From the NCBI GenBank assembly GCA_964617665.1, contig CAZUAH010000161.1:1-25767 (forward strand): a stretch of DNA of 25,767 bases, read 5' to 3'. The notes under the pieces were generated by a model, which saw nothing but the letters and a program-made list of their open reading frames with translations, did not search any database and was not told where the DNA came from. Source of the DNA: JADHUC01 sp964617665. GTDB taxonomy: Bacteria; Planctomycetota; Planctomycetia; Pirellulales; Pirellulaceae. The translations under genes were made by a program, and so were the position numbers. Each line of letters begins with the position of its first letter. Position 1 is the first letter of the stretch. This document shows positions 8,581 through 16,855 of the stretch, one piece after another.

Positions 8581-8752
8581 ATTCACGCACCTTTCAATGA
8601 CCTGATGTGAACGATTGGAAGCCACTCAACAAAATTAAGGATATCTTACCACGTATTCTGAGACGGAGGGGACTGTTTCGACCCGAGGTCCCAACCGTAC
8701 GCGCCCCCAGAGTTCCCGAAGATCCAATTTCTCGAATCTGCGAAAAAAGTTG

Positions 8753-8780
8753 TTGACAATCTGCCGCGGCCGGATACTAT
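8753..8780 (+). promoter_or_regulatory. Promoter of the first BlaI/BlaR1 operon
   Basis: TTGACA (8753-8758), a 16-nt spacer and TACTAT (8775-8780), about 47 nt upstream of the blaI-like ATG. The match to a housekeeping sigma-70 promoter is good and the position fits an autoregulated operon. Confidence 0.6.
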
Positions 8781-8781
8781 A

Positions 8782-8806
8782 AAACCAAATCTAATAAACC
8801 AAACCT
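8782..8806 (+). promoter_or_regulatory. Direct repeat just downstream of the -10 box, candidate operator
   Basis: AAACCAAATCT (8782-8792) is repeated as AAACCAAACCT (8796-8806), 14 bp apart, immediately after the -10 hexamer. Repressors of the BlaI family usually bind dyads, so a direct repeat is unusual. Position alone suggests it could be where the BlaI-like protein or another regulator binds. Confidence 0.35.
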
Positions 8807-8826
8807 CGTGAGGGAGTGGCCGGCTG

Positions 8827-9210
8827 ATGGTGCGACCGCGGGCGAAAGAGTTGACCGAGCGTGAGTTGGAAATCATGCACGTTTTCTGGAATCAGGGCGA
8901 ACTGACTGCGGCGGAGGTACGTGATCAGTTGGCAGAATCGGGACGCGATCTGGCATACACCACCGTTGCGACGCTGATTCGCATCCTGACCGAGAAAGAT
9001 TTCCTGGAACAGGCCACCTCGGTGCGGCCGTTCTTATACCGGGCGATCCGTTCCTTCGAGGAAGTGTCCGGACGACTGGTGGTGGATTTGGTGCAAAAGG
9101 TATTCGGCGGCTCGCGCGAGCAGTTGTTGATTCGTCTGATGGAGCAGGAGAAGCTGAGCGCGAAGGAGCGAAAGGCGCTGGAGGCCATTCTCAAGGAGCA
9201 ACGGCGATGA
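8827..9210 (+). CDS. BlaI/MecI/CopY-family transcriptional repressor (pair no. 1)
   Basis: 127 residues. It is a winged-helix DNA-binding protein of the penicillinase-repressor family: 'LTERELEIMHVFWNQGELTAAEVRDQL' (helices 1-2), recognition helix 'YTTVATLIRILTEKDFL', then the wing 'RPFLYRAI', and a C-terminal dimerisation helix with 'FGGSREQLLIRLMEQEKLS'. Known members bind operators as dimers and are inactivated when a partner M56 (BlaR1-type) protease is triggered. Length is normal. The ATG at 8827 follows GAGGGAG about ten bases upstream. Its stop overlaps the start of the M56 gene (ATGA at 9207), which is the standard operon arrangement. Probable targets are its own operon and unknown others; no beta-lactamase gene is nearby. 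Confidence 0.93.
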   Translation: MVRPRAKELTERELEIMHVFWNQGELTAAEVRDQLAESGRDLAYTTVATLIRILTEKDFLEQATSVRPFLYRAIRSFEEVSGRLVVDLVQKVFGGSREQLLIRLMEQEKLSAKERKALEAILKEQRR

Positions 9211-11969
9211 ACGAATTCGGATTGACGTTGATCTGGTGTGCCATTCAAGTGACAGTGCTTTGTGCGGTATCGGGGCTCCTTTACCTTTTGGTTCGACGCA
9301 TCGGTCCGGCGACTGCTTCGCTGACGGCTTTGACCAGTCTATTTCTCGTCGTTGCCTTGTCGGCTTTCGCGTTTAGCCCTTGGCCCCGCTGGGCCGCTGT
9401 GCGTCTGCAACACGAACCGAGCACAGACGTATCAGAGGTGACACGAGCGGCTCCAACCGCTGTTGTCCCCGACGATGCCACAGCGACGCCGAACAACTTT
9501 GATCGCATCTCCGATGAACCTAGGGCATCCTCCACAGCGGCCGATTTCTTCGCCGCGCTCTGGGATGAGTTGCAGCGACCGGCCACTTCGGCTGCGTACG
9601 CGCATTCCGGATGGCGGTGGTCCGCCGTGTTCGCCTTGTTCTTCTTGATTGGCGGAGCATTGGGGTTCGTTCGACTGAGCGCCGGGTTGGTCAGTATGCG
9701 AGCTTGGCGCTGCAAGAGCGAGCCGATCGCCGATACGGAGTTGACCGAGATCGTCGAGCGGTTGAGAAGCCAACTGCAGTGCCGAAGACCGATCGAGTTG
9801 CGCCAATCTGATTCGTTGACGACTCCAGCGACGATAGGCTGGCGTCGTCCGTTGATTCTACTGCCCGCCGACTGGACAGAATGGAATGAACGGGAACGGC
9901 GCGTAGTGTTGGCTCACGAGATTGCGCACATCCGGCGGAACGACTTCCTGGCGTGGGTGTGTGCGCAGGTTGGGCTTGCGCTGCATTTCTACCATCCACT
10001 GGTACATTGGCTCGCCCGGCGATTGCGACTTCAGCAGGAACTGGCCGCCGACGCCGATGCTGCATCGGTTGCCGGAGGGCGGCAACCCTATCTGACGACG
10101 CTGGCGGAAATGGCTCTTCGTCGGGCGGATCATCCACTTAGCTGGCCGGCTCGGACTTTTCTGCCGACCCGCGGAACCTTCCTAAGGAGAATCGAAATGC
10201 TCAGAGATTCCAAGAACTTGATTCGGCCGACGTCTGGCAGCAGGCGTTTGGCGATCGTCGTGGTGTTGTTCCTCGCGGCGCTGGCAGCCGCTGGCTTCCG
10301 TGGGACCATGTCAAATCCGTCGAATGAAGTGCTTGGCGGCGAGTCCACCGCCGGAGGCCAATTGGCAAGCGCACCAGCCGATAGCGCTGCGGCCAAGACG
10401 GCTCCGCGGCGAGCGAAGGGGAACGAGCTGTTCTCTCTGGCCTACATTCCGCGCGATGTGTTCGTTGTGGGCGCCGTGCGGCCAGCAAAGCTGCTAAGCC
10501 ATCCTGAATCGCGTGCGCTGGCCGCAGCGTTTCGACAAGATGGTGTTTTCGAGAAGCAGATTGGAATCCCGCTTGATAGGATCGAAATGGCGATGTTTTT
10601 TGTGCTGCGACGTACTTCCGCGGGCGGTCGTGCAGACTTCGACCTTGCGGGCATCATCGCACGCACGAAGACAGGTGACGATGCCAAGGAGATCGGCCGC
10701 GTCTTCGCTCCCGAAGCGGTAAAGGAGTCCTACGCCGATCAGGAGTATTACCGCAGCGGGTCGAGGACTGGGCACTTCTATTTCCTGCCGGATGAAAGGA
10801 CCGTCGTAACATCGAAGGACATCGGCTTCCTGCGGCGGATCATCGTTGCTGGAAAGGCAGGCGCAGCCAGGGCGGAATGGGCCAAGACGTGGCAACAGAT
10901 GGCACGCAGCGATGCCGCCATCATGTACAACCTCGAAGGCGTGAAGGCCGAGATTCAAGCCGAGATGGAGCGTGCCCCCGGACCCGTCCGCGTCCAGATG
11001 GCGACGTTTGCGCCTCTGTGGCAGAACACATCATCCGCGGCCGTCGGAGTGACCCTGGACAAGCAACTCACCCTCCAGGGCGTGGCCAACTGTGCGACGG
11101 CGGACGGCGCGAAGAAGGTGCGTGATACACTGGCTGCCGCCATCACGTTGGGCAGAAACGCACTATCGCAACTCCGCGAGACCGCCAGTGTTCGGGCCGA
11201 TGCGGACGGGCCGATCATGCTCAGGGCCGCGGACGCGGCGGACGCCTTGCTCGACGAGGTCACAGTCTCACAAAAGGGAGAAACGGTCACTCTCACAGGC
11301 CGAACCGATATCGAAGACACGGCGACGGTTGCCACCGCCTTGCTGGATGCCGTCAAGGCGGCGAGGGCGGCCGCTCGACGGGCCCAGGCTATGAACAATC
11401 TGAAGCAGTTGGGGCTGGCGTTCCACTGCTATCACGACGTGCACAAACGCTTCCCACCAGCCGTTGTCATGGGACCGGACGGCAAAACGCCGCACAGTTG
11501 GCGAGTGGAGGTGCTGCCGTTCCTGGAACAAAAGGAACTGTACGATCAATATCGGATGACCGAGCCGTGGGACAGCCCACATAACAAGACGCTGCTGCAG
11601 AAAATGCCAGCGTTCTTCCGTGATCCGAGCGCGGGTCCGACTTCGACAAACAGTTGCTACTTTGCTCTAACTGGCAACGGAACCGTGTTTTCGAACAAGG
11701 AAGGAGCGCAGTTCCGCGACATCCGCGACGGCACGTCCAACACACTCCTTTTGGTCGAAGCCAAACGCGAGATCCCGTGGACCAAACCGGAAGACATTCC
11801 CTACGATCCGGAACAGAGAATTCCCCAGCTAGGCGGTTTTCAGAAGAACGTCTTCTTGACTGTTTTCTGTGATGGAGCAGCCCGAGCGATCGCCCAAACG
11901 ATCGACGAAAAGGCTCTCCGCGCGATGATCACAATTAGCGACGGACAACGGATCCCGAGGGATTTCTGA
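9207..11969 (+). CDS. BlaR1-type M56 metallopeptidase with C-terminal DUF1559-like domain (pair no. 1)
   Basis: 920 residues. Start ATG 9207, AAGGAG eight bases upstream, ATGA overlap with the repressor gene. Membrane segments at about 5-27, 36-58, 138-158 and 348-365. Zinc peptidase motif HEIAH (237-241), with the third ligand Glu probably E278 in QQELAAD, as in BlaR1/MecR1. After the fourth membrane segment there is no penicillin-binding sensor. Instead there is an approximately 300-residue domain I cannot name (about 395-715), then a DUF1559-like domain (about 719-920) with 'RAQAMNNLKQLGLAFHCYHD', 'LPFLEQKELYDQY' and 'DGTSNTLLLVEA'. The usual H-X9-DG box is degenerate: Gln stands in the His position before FCDG. 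By analogy, the outer part should sense a signal and trigger cleavage of the BlaI-like repressor; the signal is unknown. Confidence 0.9.
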   Translation: MNEFGLTLIWCAIQVTVLCAVSGLLYLLVRRIGPATASLTALTSLFLVVALSAFAFSPWPRWAAVRLQHEPSTDVSEVTRAAPTAVVPDDATATPNNFDRISDEPRASSTAADFFAALWDELQRPATSAAYAHSGWRWSAVFALFFLIGGALGFVRLSAGLVSMRAWRCKSEPIADTELTEIVERLRSQLQCRRPIELRQSDSLTTPATIGWRRPLILLPADWTEWNERERRVVLAHEIAHIRRNDFLAWVCAQVGLALHFYHPLVHWLARRLRLQQELAADADAASVAGGRQPYLTTLAEMALRRADHPLSWPARTFLPTRGTFLRRIEMLRDSKNLIRPTSGSRRLAIVVVLFLAALAAAGFRGTMSNPSNEVLGGESTAGGQLASAPADSAAAKTAPRRAKGNELFSLAYIPRDVFVVGAVRPAKLLSHPESRALAAAFRQDGVFEKQIGIPLDRIEMAMFFVLRRTSAGGRADFDLAGIIARTKTGDDAKEIGRVFAPEAVKESYADQEYYRSGSRTGHFYFLPDERTVVTSKDIGFLRRIIVAGKAGAARAEWAKTWQQMARSDAAIMYNLEGVKAEIQAEMERAPGPVRVQMATFAPLWQNTSSAAVGVTLDKQLTLQGVANCATADGAKKVRDTLAAAITLGRNALSQLRETASVRADADGPIMLRAADAADALLDEVTVSQKGETVTLTGRTDIEDTATVATALLDAVKAARAAARRAQAMNNLKQLGLAFHCYHDVHKRFPPAVVMGPDGKTPHSWRVEVLPFLEQKELYDQYRMTEPWDSPHNKTLLQKMPAFFRDPSAGPTSTNSCYFALTGNGTVFSNKEGAQFRDIRDGTSNTLLLVEAKREIPWTKPEDIPYDPEQRIPQLGGFQKNVFLTVFCDGAARAIAQTIDEKALRAMITISDGQRIPRDF

Positions 11970-12107
11970 CAGGCATAGGAATCGGACGGTCGTGCTGCGG
12001 CGTGAAACAAATGCGCGGTTGGCAACGCCGAACCTCACGAAAACGCAGCCGTCGCCGTCGGTGCACCGTCCGTACGCCTTGTCATGCCCTTCGTGAGACA
12101 TGGCCGC

Positions 12108-14246
12108 CTACTCTCCTGGCAATTTCAACTGCGGACGTTTGATCTTACCTGGCAGTTCTACCCAATCGCTTGGCCCAACGAGACCGACGGTGCTTGTGTC
12201 GATTGGCTTGAATCCCAACTTCAGTGCGGGCGAATCCGGTTGAAGACGGAAATCGAATTCGTTTGCGTTTACGAACTTGGGATCACCGGCCGTGCTGCCG
12301 ACGTCATGCCCCTGTTCCTGCCACTGGGCCAACGTCAGGTCACCAGGAAATTTCAAATCGCCGTCCGGCCGATAGTACAGGTTGTTGCGTAGCGTGTACT
12401 TGTTGTTGTTCCAGCCGCCGCCCAGCGGTTGAGCGGGATCGCAGTAGATGATATTGCGTTCGATCGTGAACGACGAGTGTTCCTCCTGACGGCTGCGACG
12501 TATCTGGCCGTACGTGGCCGACATGGCCAGGACGTTGTTGCGCACAATGTTCTCGCGTCCGTAGTGCTGGTGAAATGCTCCGTCTTTGACGCGGTAGACG
12601 ACGTTGTTCTCCATCAGGATATCGGTACTACCTTCGTCGGTGTACAGCCCCCAACCGCCGTAGGCGTAGCTGAGCACATCGTGAAAGATGTTATGGCACA
12701 CCCGCGTGCCTGGCGAGAGGCCCAGGCAGTAGATGCCGCCCATGTCGCTCAGTTGGCCCCAGCCGAGGTGGTGAACGTGGTTGAACTCGATCACGTTATG
12801 ATGAGCCGTACTTGGCGCATATCCCCAGCTCCACCCGACCGAGATGCCTGTGTAGAAGAAGTCGCAGATTTCATTGTGATGCACTTTGTTGTGCGAGCTG
12901 CGGCCGATCCAGACGCCAATCCCCGCGTGATACACGTTGCCACCGTTGTGGATGAAGCAATTGTAGATCTCGTTTCGTTCGGCTTGCTGTGAAGCTTCGC
13001 TTGGCAAGCTGCCATGTCCCAGGCGAATGCCGCCGGCGCCCAGATCATGAACATGGCATTGGACGATACGATTGTCCTTGCACCCATGCTCCAGCCACAT
13101 ACCGTACCCACCTGTGTGCGACACTTCGCAGCTCTCGAATGTGCAGTGTCGCGCGCCACGGGCGAAAACCGTGGCATCCTGCAAGGACGCTGCAGCTTGA
13201 CCATCTACCGTGGCCGCCTCAGGCATTACCCAGCCGGTGTACGCAAACGTGAGTCCCTTGAAGCGCAGGTGATCGACAAACTTGCCGGATGCAGGGTCGC
13301 CGTCCAACTGCAGCAGGACTTCCGGCTTCGGTGCAATGACTTCGACCGTGGTCATGTCTTCGCTGGGGCGTGGATAGTAGCTCAACACGCCAGTGCGCCG
13401 ATCCAGATGAAATTCGCCCGGTGCGTCCAATGCGGCGCGAATACCCTCGACATAGTATCGTTGGTTCTTCTCCCACCAACCCATTGGCCAGCCGCTACGG
13501 GCCGTGAATTCGACAAGGCGTTTGTCCGTATCCAGCGACTTGACGCGATGTCGCGACGTGGTCCACGAGTGGTAGACGACGACAACGGCGTCGTTCAGAT
13601 CAGGCCACTGTTGAAGGTCATCACCTTGATAGAAAAGCGATACCTTTGTCTTTGAATCGCCACGTGCCTTGTTTCGATCCTTGTACGGCACACCGGGACC
13701 AACCGCACGGAACGTCTCTTCGTTGGGCGATCGGGCCGGCACGCAACGCCGGTCGCTCACGAACAATTCCCGGAAATACCAACCGCGTTCCTTGACGCCG
13801 GGTACGACCGTCGTCCAAAGTGGCCCATCGGTTTCCTCCTTCCAGCCGGTAATCGGTACGCCGCCGCTGATGACGGGATTCTCGCCGGGCCATGCCTCGT
13901 AGGTGATCGGTGTCTTTTCGGTACCCGAATCCTCGGATGTGAACGCAACGGGTTCGTCCACGCGGTAGACTCCGCCTCGAACAAGTATGCGAATGGGCTT
14001 CGCCAGAGGAGCGGTCGCTCGGAGTTTGCGGACTGTATCACGGGCACCGGCCAGCGAGGCAAGTGGGCCGTCGGTACCGTCGTCATTCGGACCGGCGAGC
14101 TTACCAGACCAGGAGTCTTGACCGTTTGGTGCGACGTACAAATCGGCGGTTGTATTCGGCTCCCCGCCAGAGGCACTCGCGACGACAAGTATCAGTGCGG
14201 CCAGGCACAGAGACGACAAAAGAAGCCGAGCAATCCGGAGTGACAT
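12108..14246 (-). CDS. Secreted right-handed parallel beta-helix protein, possibly GH141-like glycoside hydrolase
   Basis: 712 residues. Start ATG 14246 with AAGGAG seven bases upstream. Signal peptide at about 1-27, mature start near GGEPNTTA. The N-terminal block 'LYVAPNGQDSWSGKLAGPN..DGP.ASL..ARDTVRKL' and 'RGGVYRVDEPVAFTSEDSGT...ITYEAWPGENPVISGG' is typical of pectate-lyase-fold enzymes, including those I associate with GH141 (fucosidase/xylanase). Parallel beta-helix repeats follow at about 370-640, rich in 'NxIxxNxIxxxxxxGI' ladders and histidines. Two conserved acids, in SDMGG and YTDEGS (36 residues apart), are plausible catalytic residues. This assignment rests on remembered family resemblance. 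The start faces that of the LVIVD gene (158 nt between them), so the two may share control. Confidence 0.8.
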   Translation of the reverse strand: MSLRIARLLLSSLCLAALILVVASASGGEPNTTADLYVAPNGQDSWSGKLAGPNDDGTDGPLASLAGARDTVRKLRATAPLAKPIRILVRGGVYRVDEPVAFTSEDSGTEKTPITYEAWPGENPVISGGVPITGWKEETDGPLWTTVVPGVKERGWYFRELFVSDRRCVPARSPNEETFRAVGPGVPYKDRNKARGDSKTKVSLFYQGDDLQQWPDLNDAVVVVYHSWTTSRHRVKSLDTDKRLVEFTARSGWPMGWWEKNQRYYVEGIRAALDAPGEFHLDRRTGVLSYYPRPSEDMTTVEVIAPKPEVLLQLDGDPASGKFVDHLRFKGLTFAYTGWVMPEAATVDGQAAASLQDATVFARGARHCTFESCEVSHTGGYGMWLEHGCKDNRIVQCHVHDLGAGGIRLGHGSLPSEASQQAERNEIYNCFIHNGGNVYHAGIGVWIGRSSHNKVHHNEICDFFYTGISVGWSWGYAPSTAHHNVIEFNHVHHLGWGQLSDMGGIYCLGLSPGTRVCHNIFHDVLSYAYGGWGLYTDEGSTDILMENNVVYRVKDGAFHQHYGRENIVRNNVLAMSATYGQIRRSRQEEHSSFTIERNIIYCDPAQPLGGGWNNNKYTLRNNLYYRPDGDLKFPGDLTLAQWQEQGHDVGSTAGDPKFVNANEFDFRLQPDSPALKLGFKPIDTSTVGLVGPSDWVELPGKIKRPQLKLPGE

Positions 14247-14404
14247 GGGTGTGCTCCTTCTGGATGGAGGTAAGGTGGGTCTTCAATCGGCGGTTGGCGT
14301 CAATTCGCTGCTGTCATTATCCAACATTCTGTGGGAGAATGGGAGCAGGTGAACGAAAAGCCGTGCAATGTCGCTGAAGATGCGCGACTGCGTGCAGGGG
14401 GACC

Positions 14405-15550
14405 ATGGTTGTGAAGACGTATAGGAACCTTCCAGTTGGCTTGATTCTGACCGTGGCTGTGGCTTGCTGTGCCACTGGGGGCGAGTTGGCGGTCGGCGAT
14501 TCACAACGGAACGAAACGCAATGCAGCAATCAACCGTTTACGGTGATCGCGGTTCTACATGACGATAATGCACTGGCACGGCCGCACGACATCGAGCTAC
14601 AAGAGGATTTGGCTTTTGTGCCGGGTAAAGGTGGTTCGATTGCGATCGTCGATATCAAGGATCTCGCGAATCCCAGAATCGTCTGGTGGAATAACGACCA
14701 ACTCGCGGTGGAAGACGCGCAAACTGTCCTGCCCTTGGGGCAACATCTGTTTATTGGTGCGCGCGATTTCTACTCGATCAACATCAAGGATCCCGCAAAA
14801 CCTATCGTTGAGGAGCGAATCTCGGCCCGGCCGCGAGTCGATCGGATCAACGGCATGGTCAGACGCGGTGACTTCATACTGAGTGCGAACAAGACGGGTT
14901 GGATCAGCGTGTTTGACATCAGCGATCCCTCCTCGCCCCGACTGCGTGATGTACTTGATACTCGACGGCACGGCGACCTTCGCTCGCCCCATGATATTGC
15001 GACATTTGGGAATCATATCATCGTCGTTGAGCAGGCTCGCAACAGTCCAGTCAAGGTGCGTATCTATCGCGTGGCCGACTCGACCACCGGCCAACTGCTG
15101 CCAACCGAACGTTGGGTGGTTGCCGGCGGTGTGACCGGCGCCAGCCTGAATGGTGCGAATCGCGTATGTGTCGGGGGCAATCACGCGTTCGTGGCGTGCA
15201 GCCAATCAGACAATTTCAAGATCGGCTTCTTGGATGTCACGAATCCGGATAAACCCGTGCACCTCCTAACGTTGCCATTTGCTGATGTCCATGCGACGGG
15301 ATTGACCATTGCGGGGCACATGCTGTTCGTCGCCGGCGGCCAAGCCATCCAGGCCTTGGACATCTCGCAACCGGACAAGCCGAAGACAGTCGCAGTGCTG
15401 AAGACTAGCGACGTGTTCCCAACCGGGCGCGACAACGCTCACGATTTGGTCTACCGGCGCGGCCATCTGTTCGTGACCGCTCAGAACGATAATCAGATCG
15501 GCATCGTTCGTGTGAACGACAGACGGATACTCGAGAAGGCGTCGCGATAA
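14405..15550 (+). CDS. Secreted LVIVD-repeat beta-propeller protein
   Basis: 381 residues. A hydrophobic leader at about 10-25 ends in VAVACC, possibly a lipoprotein site. The chain is made of repeats of about 45 residues, each containing a blade strand of the form 'x-I-x-x-V/L-D-I-x-D/N-P-x-x-P': SIAIVDIKDLANP, FYSINIKDPAKP, WISVFDISDPSSP, KIGFLDVTNPDKP and AIQALDISQPDKP, plus a last degenerate one (NQIGIVRVND). This is the LVIVD pattern, predicted to fold as a beta-propeller outside the cytoplasm; substrate unknown. AGGGGG lies only three to four bases before the ATG at 14405. An in-frame GTG at 14411 has better spacing and is an alternative start. It is divergent from the beta-helix gene and ends convergent with the HPF-sigma gene. 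Confidence 0.85.
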   Translation: MVVKTYRNLPVGLILTVAVACCATGGELAVGDSQRNETQCSNQPFTVIAVLHDDNALARPHDIELQEDLAFVPGKGGSIAIVDIKDLANPRIVWWNNDQLAVEDAQTVLPLGQHLFIGARDFYSINIKDPAKPIVEERISARPRVDRINGMVRRGDFILSANKTGWISVFDISDPSSPRLRDVLDTRRHGDLRSPHDIATFGNHIIVVEQARNSPVKVRIYRVADSTTGQLLPTERWVVAGGVTGASLNGANRVCVGGNHAFVACSQSDNFKIGFLDVTNPDKPVHLLTLPFADVHATGLTIAGHMLFVAGGQAIQALDISQPDKPKTVAVLKTSDVFPTGRDNAHDLVYRRGHLFVTAQNDNQIGIVRVNDRRILEKASR

Positions 15551-15565
15551 GACTGGATATTGCTT

Positions 15566-15656
15566 GGGGTGCCTGGGGTCGAGCGGAAGCGACCCCCCGT
15601 TGGGTATGGTCTGGGGGCTCACAGCTCGTTCCTCGCCGTTCGACCCCAGCCACCCT
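15566..15656. repeat. 91-bp palindromic element between convergent genes
   Basis: The 21-nt arms at 15566-15586 (GGGGTGCCTGGGGTCGAGCGG) and 15636-15656 pair except at two positions and the outer end. Inside, a second stem pairs CCCCC with GGGGG around 15593-15615. It fills the space between the ends of the LVIVD gene (15550, +) and the HPF-sigma gene (15700, -). It could serve as a bidirectional terminator or be one copy of a dispersed planctomycete palindromic repeat. No transposase or target-site duplication was identified. Confidence 0.6.
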
Positions 15657-15699
15657 CACTGTGCAAACACCACCAAGTCTTGCCTAATGACGCGAGTTT

Positions 15700-16740
15700 C
15701 TATCGCATGTTTCTCGGAGGCCGGTAAGGCCGTTCCATCGTTTCCTCGATGTCGTCCAATTCGGTTTCTTTCAGGTGGTGTTCAATCGTCTGCTTCGCTA
15801 ATGCGATGTCTTCCACCACGGCATCTTTCGACCGATCCTGGAAATCCGCGATCTCGTCGGCGCCAAAGCCATTGGCAGCGTGCAAGATGAACGCTTGTCT
15901 GCGATCGCGCGGCAACTGGGCGAGCATTTCGGCCAGTTTGAGATGTTTTCCGTCCGCGGCGTAGTCGTCCCAGTCGTCGGCGCTCGCCACTCCCGGCAGC
16001 AGTTCGGCCGCGCTGGTTGTTTCGTCGTCGATGCGTTCAATCCATTCATCTCGCCACGCTTCGCGGATCTCGCCAGTAGCCGCCTCTTCGGGTTCGTCGA
16101 GTGATTCGTTGACGACCGGCCGGTCGGGCTGAGCGAGGACTTCGTCGACCAAGCCGACAAGCCACAGTTCGATGGGCAACGTTTCCGGCCGCCGAGGAAA
16201 CTTCTCCCAGGCTCGCACGATGACTTCGTCCAAGACGTCCGCGACGGTGATCTGCTCGGAAGGAAGATCATCTTCGATTTGGCGCAGGTGCAGTTCGCGG
16301 CGTGCGTAGACCTGAACCGAACTGACCAAAGGGACAAGATGGGACAGAAATGCTTTGCTCTGACCCGACTGGCGAGCTTGCTGGAGAAGGGGTATCACGT
16401 CGTGCAAAGTTTCTTCACCCGGCGCAGCAGCGATCGGTTCTTCGTCAAGTCGATCCAATTTCTCGGCTAGTATGTGGAGCACCTTATCCAGAGCTCGCTC
16501 CATCTTGCCAGATGTCGACCTGGCATCGAGCGTCCTGGTATCGACGTGGAGCGCAGCTCGGACTTCCCACACGACCGGGTCCTCGCCCTGGCACACCGCG
16601 ATCCGCAATTCTGTCGGCTCGTCATCCGCCGCAGCGATCTTGCTCTCCAACTCGAGGTTTCTGCTCCTCCAGTAGTCTTCGATGCGATATTCGTCTTGTT
16701 CGTCACACCCGTCGTAAGTCCAATCAATGTGCATCGTCAT
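15700..16740 (-). CDS. Fusion of HPF/RaiA-like ribosome-hibernation domain with sigma-70-like regions
   Basis: 346 residues from ATG 16740, fixed by a perfect AGGAGGT site (16746-16752) five bases upstream; a slightly longer in-frame start has no such site. Residues about 1-100 look like an HPF/RaiA (S30AE) domain: 'IEDYW..RNLELESKIAAAD', 'TELRIAV', 'WEVRAALHVDTRTLDARST', then 'ERALDKVLHILAEKLDRL'. Residues about 130-205 resemble sigma region 2 (LVPLVSSVQVYARREL, 'ADVLDEVIVRAWEKFPRRP'). Residues about 268-325 resemble sigma region 4, with 'LAEMLAQLPRDRRQAFILHAANGFGADEIADF'. HPF domains bind the ribosome and idle it; ECF sigma factors bind RNA polymerase. A single chain carrying both suggests a growth-arrest regulator. 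Key DNA-binding residues cannot be verified here. Confidence 0.7.
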   Translation of the reverse strand: MTMHIDWTYDGCDEQDEYRIEDYWRSRNLELESKIAAADDEPTELRIAVCQGEDPVVWEVRAALHVDTRTLDARSTSGKMERALDKVLHILAEKLDRLDEEPIAAAPGEETLHDVIPLLQQARQSGQSKAFLSHLVPLVSSVQVYARRELHLRQIEDDLPSEQITVADVLDEVIVRAWEKFPRRPETLPIELWLVGLVDEVLAQPDRPVVNESLDEPEEAATGEIREAWRDEWIERIDDETTSAAELLPGVASADDWDDYAADGKHLKLAEMLAQLPRDRRQAFILHAANGFGADEIADFQDRSKDAVVEDIALAKQTIEHHLKETELDDIEETMERPYRPPRNMR

Positions 16741-16792
16741 GGCGCACCTCCTGTCAAGTCGCTGCCGAGCCAAACGGACAGCCGATCTACCG

Positions 16793-16821
16793 TTAATCCT
16801 ATGCGTTTAGGGCTGTGTCAA
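16793..16821 (-). promoter_or_regulatory. Candidate promoter of the HPF-sigma gene
   Basis: On the minus strand TTGACA (16816-16821), a 17-nt spacer and a weak -10 GATTAA (16793-16798), about 52 nt upstream of the ATG at 16740. The -35 is perfect but the -10 matches only three of six positions. Confidence 0.35.
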
Positions 16822-16855
16822 CAAGCTATGCATGAGGGTGCTAGTGTGTTTCGGC

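Noticed and set aside
11970..12107. Weak inverted repeat (CGGACGGT at 11983 with ACCGTCCG at 12065) between convergent genes
   Set aside because: Arms are only 8 bp with a loop of more than 70 nt and poor inner pairing, so it is not distinguishable from chance in GC-rich DNA.
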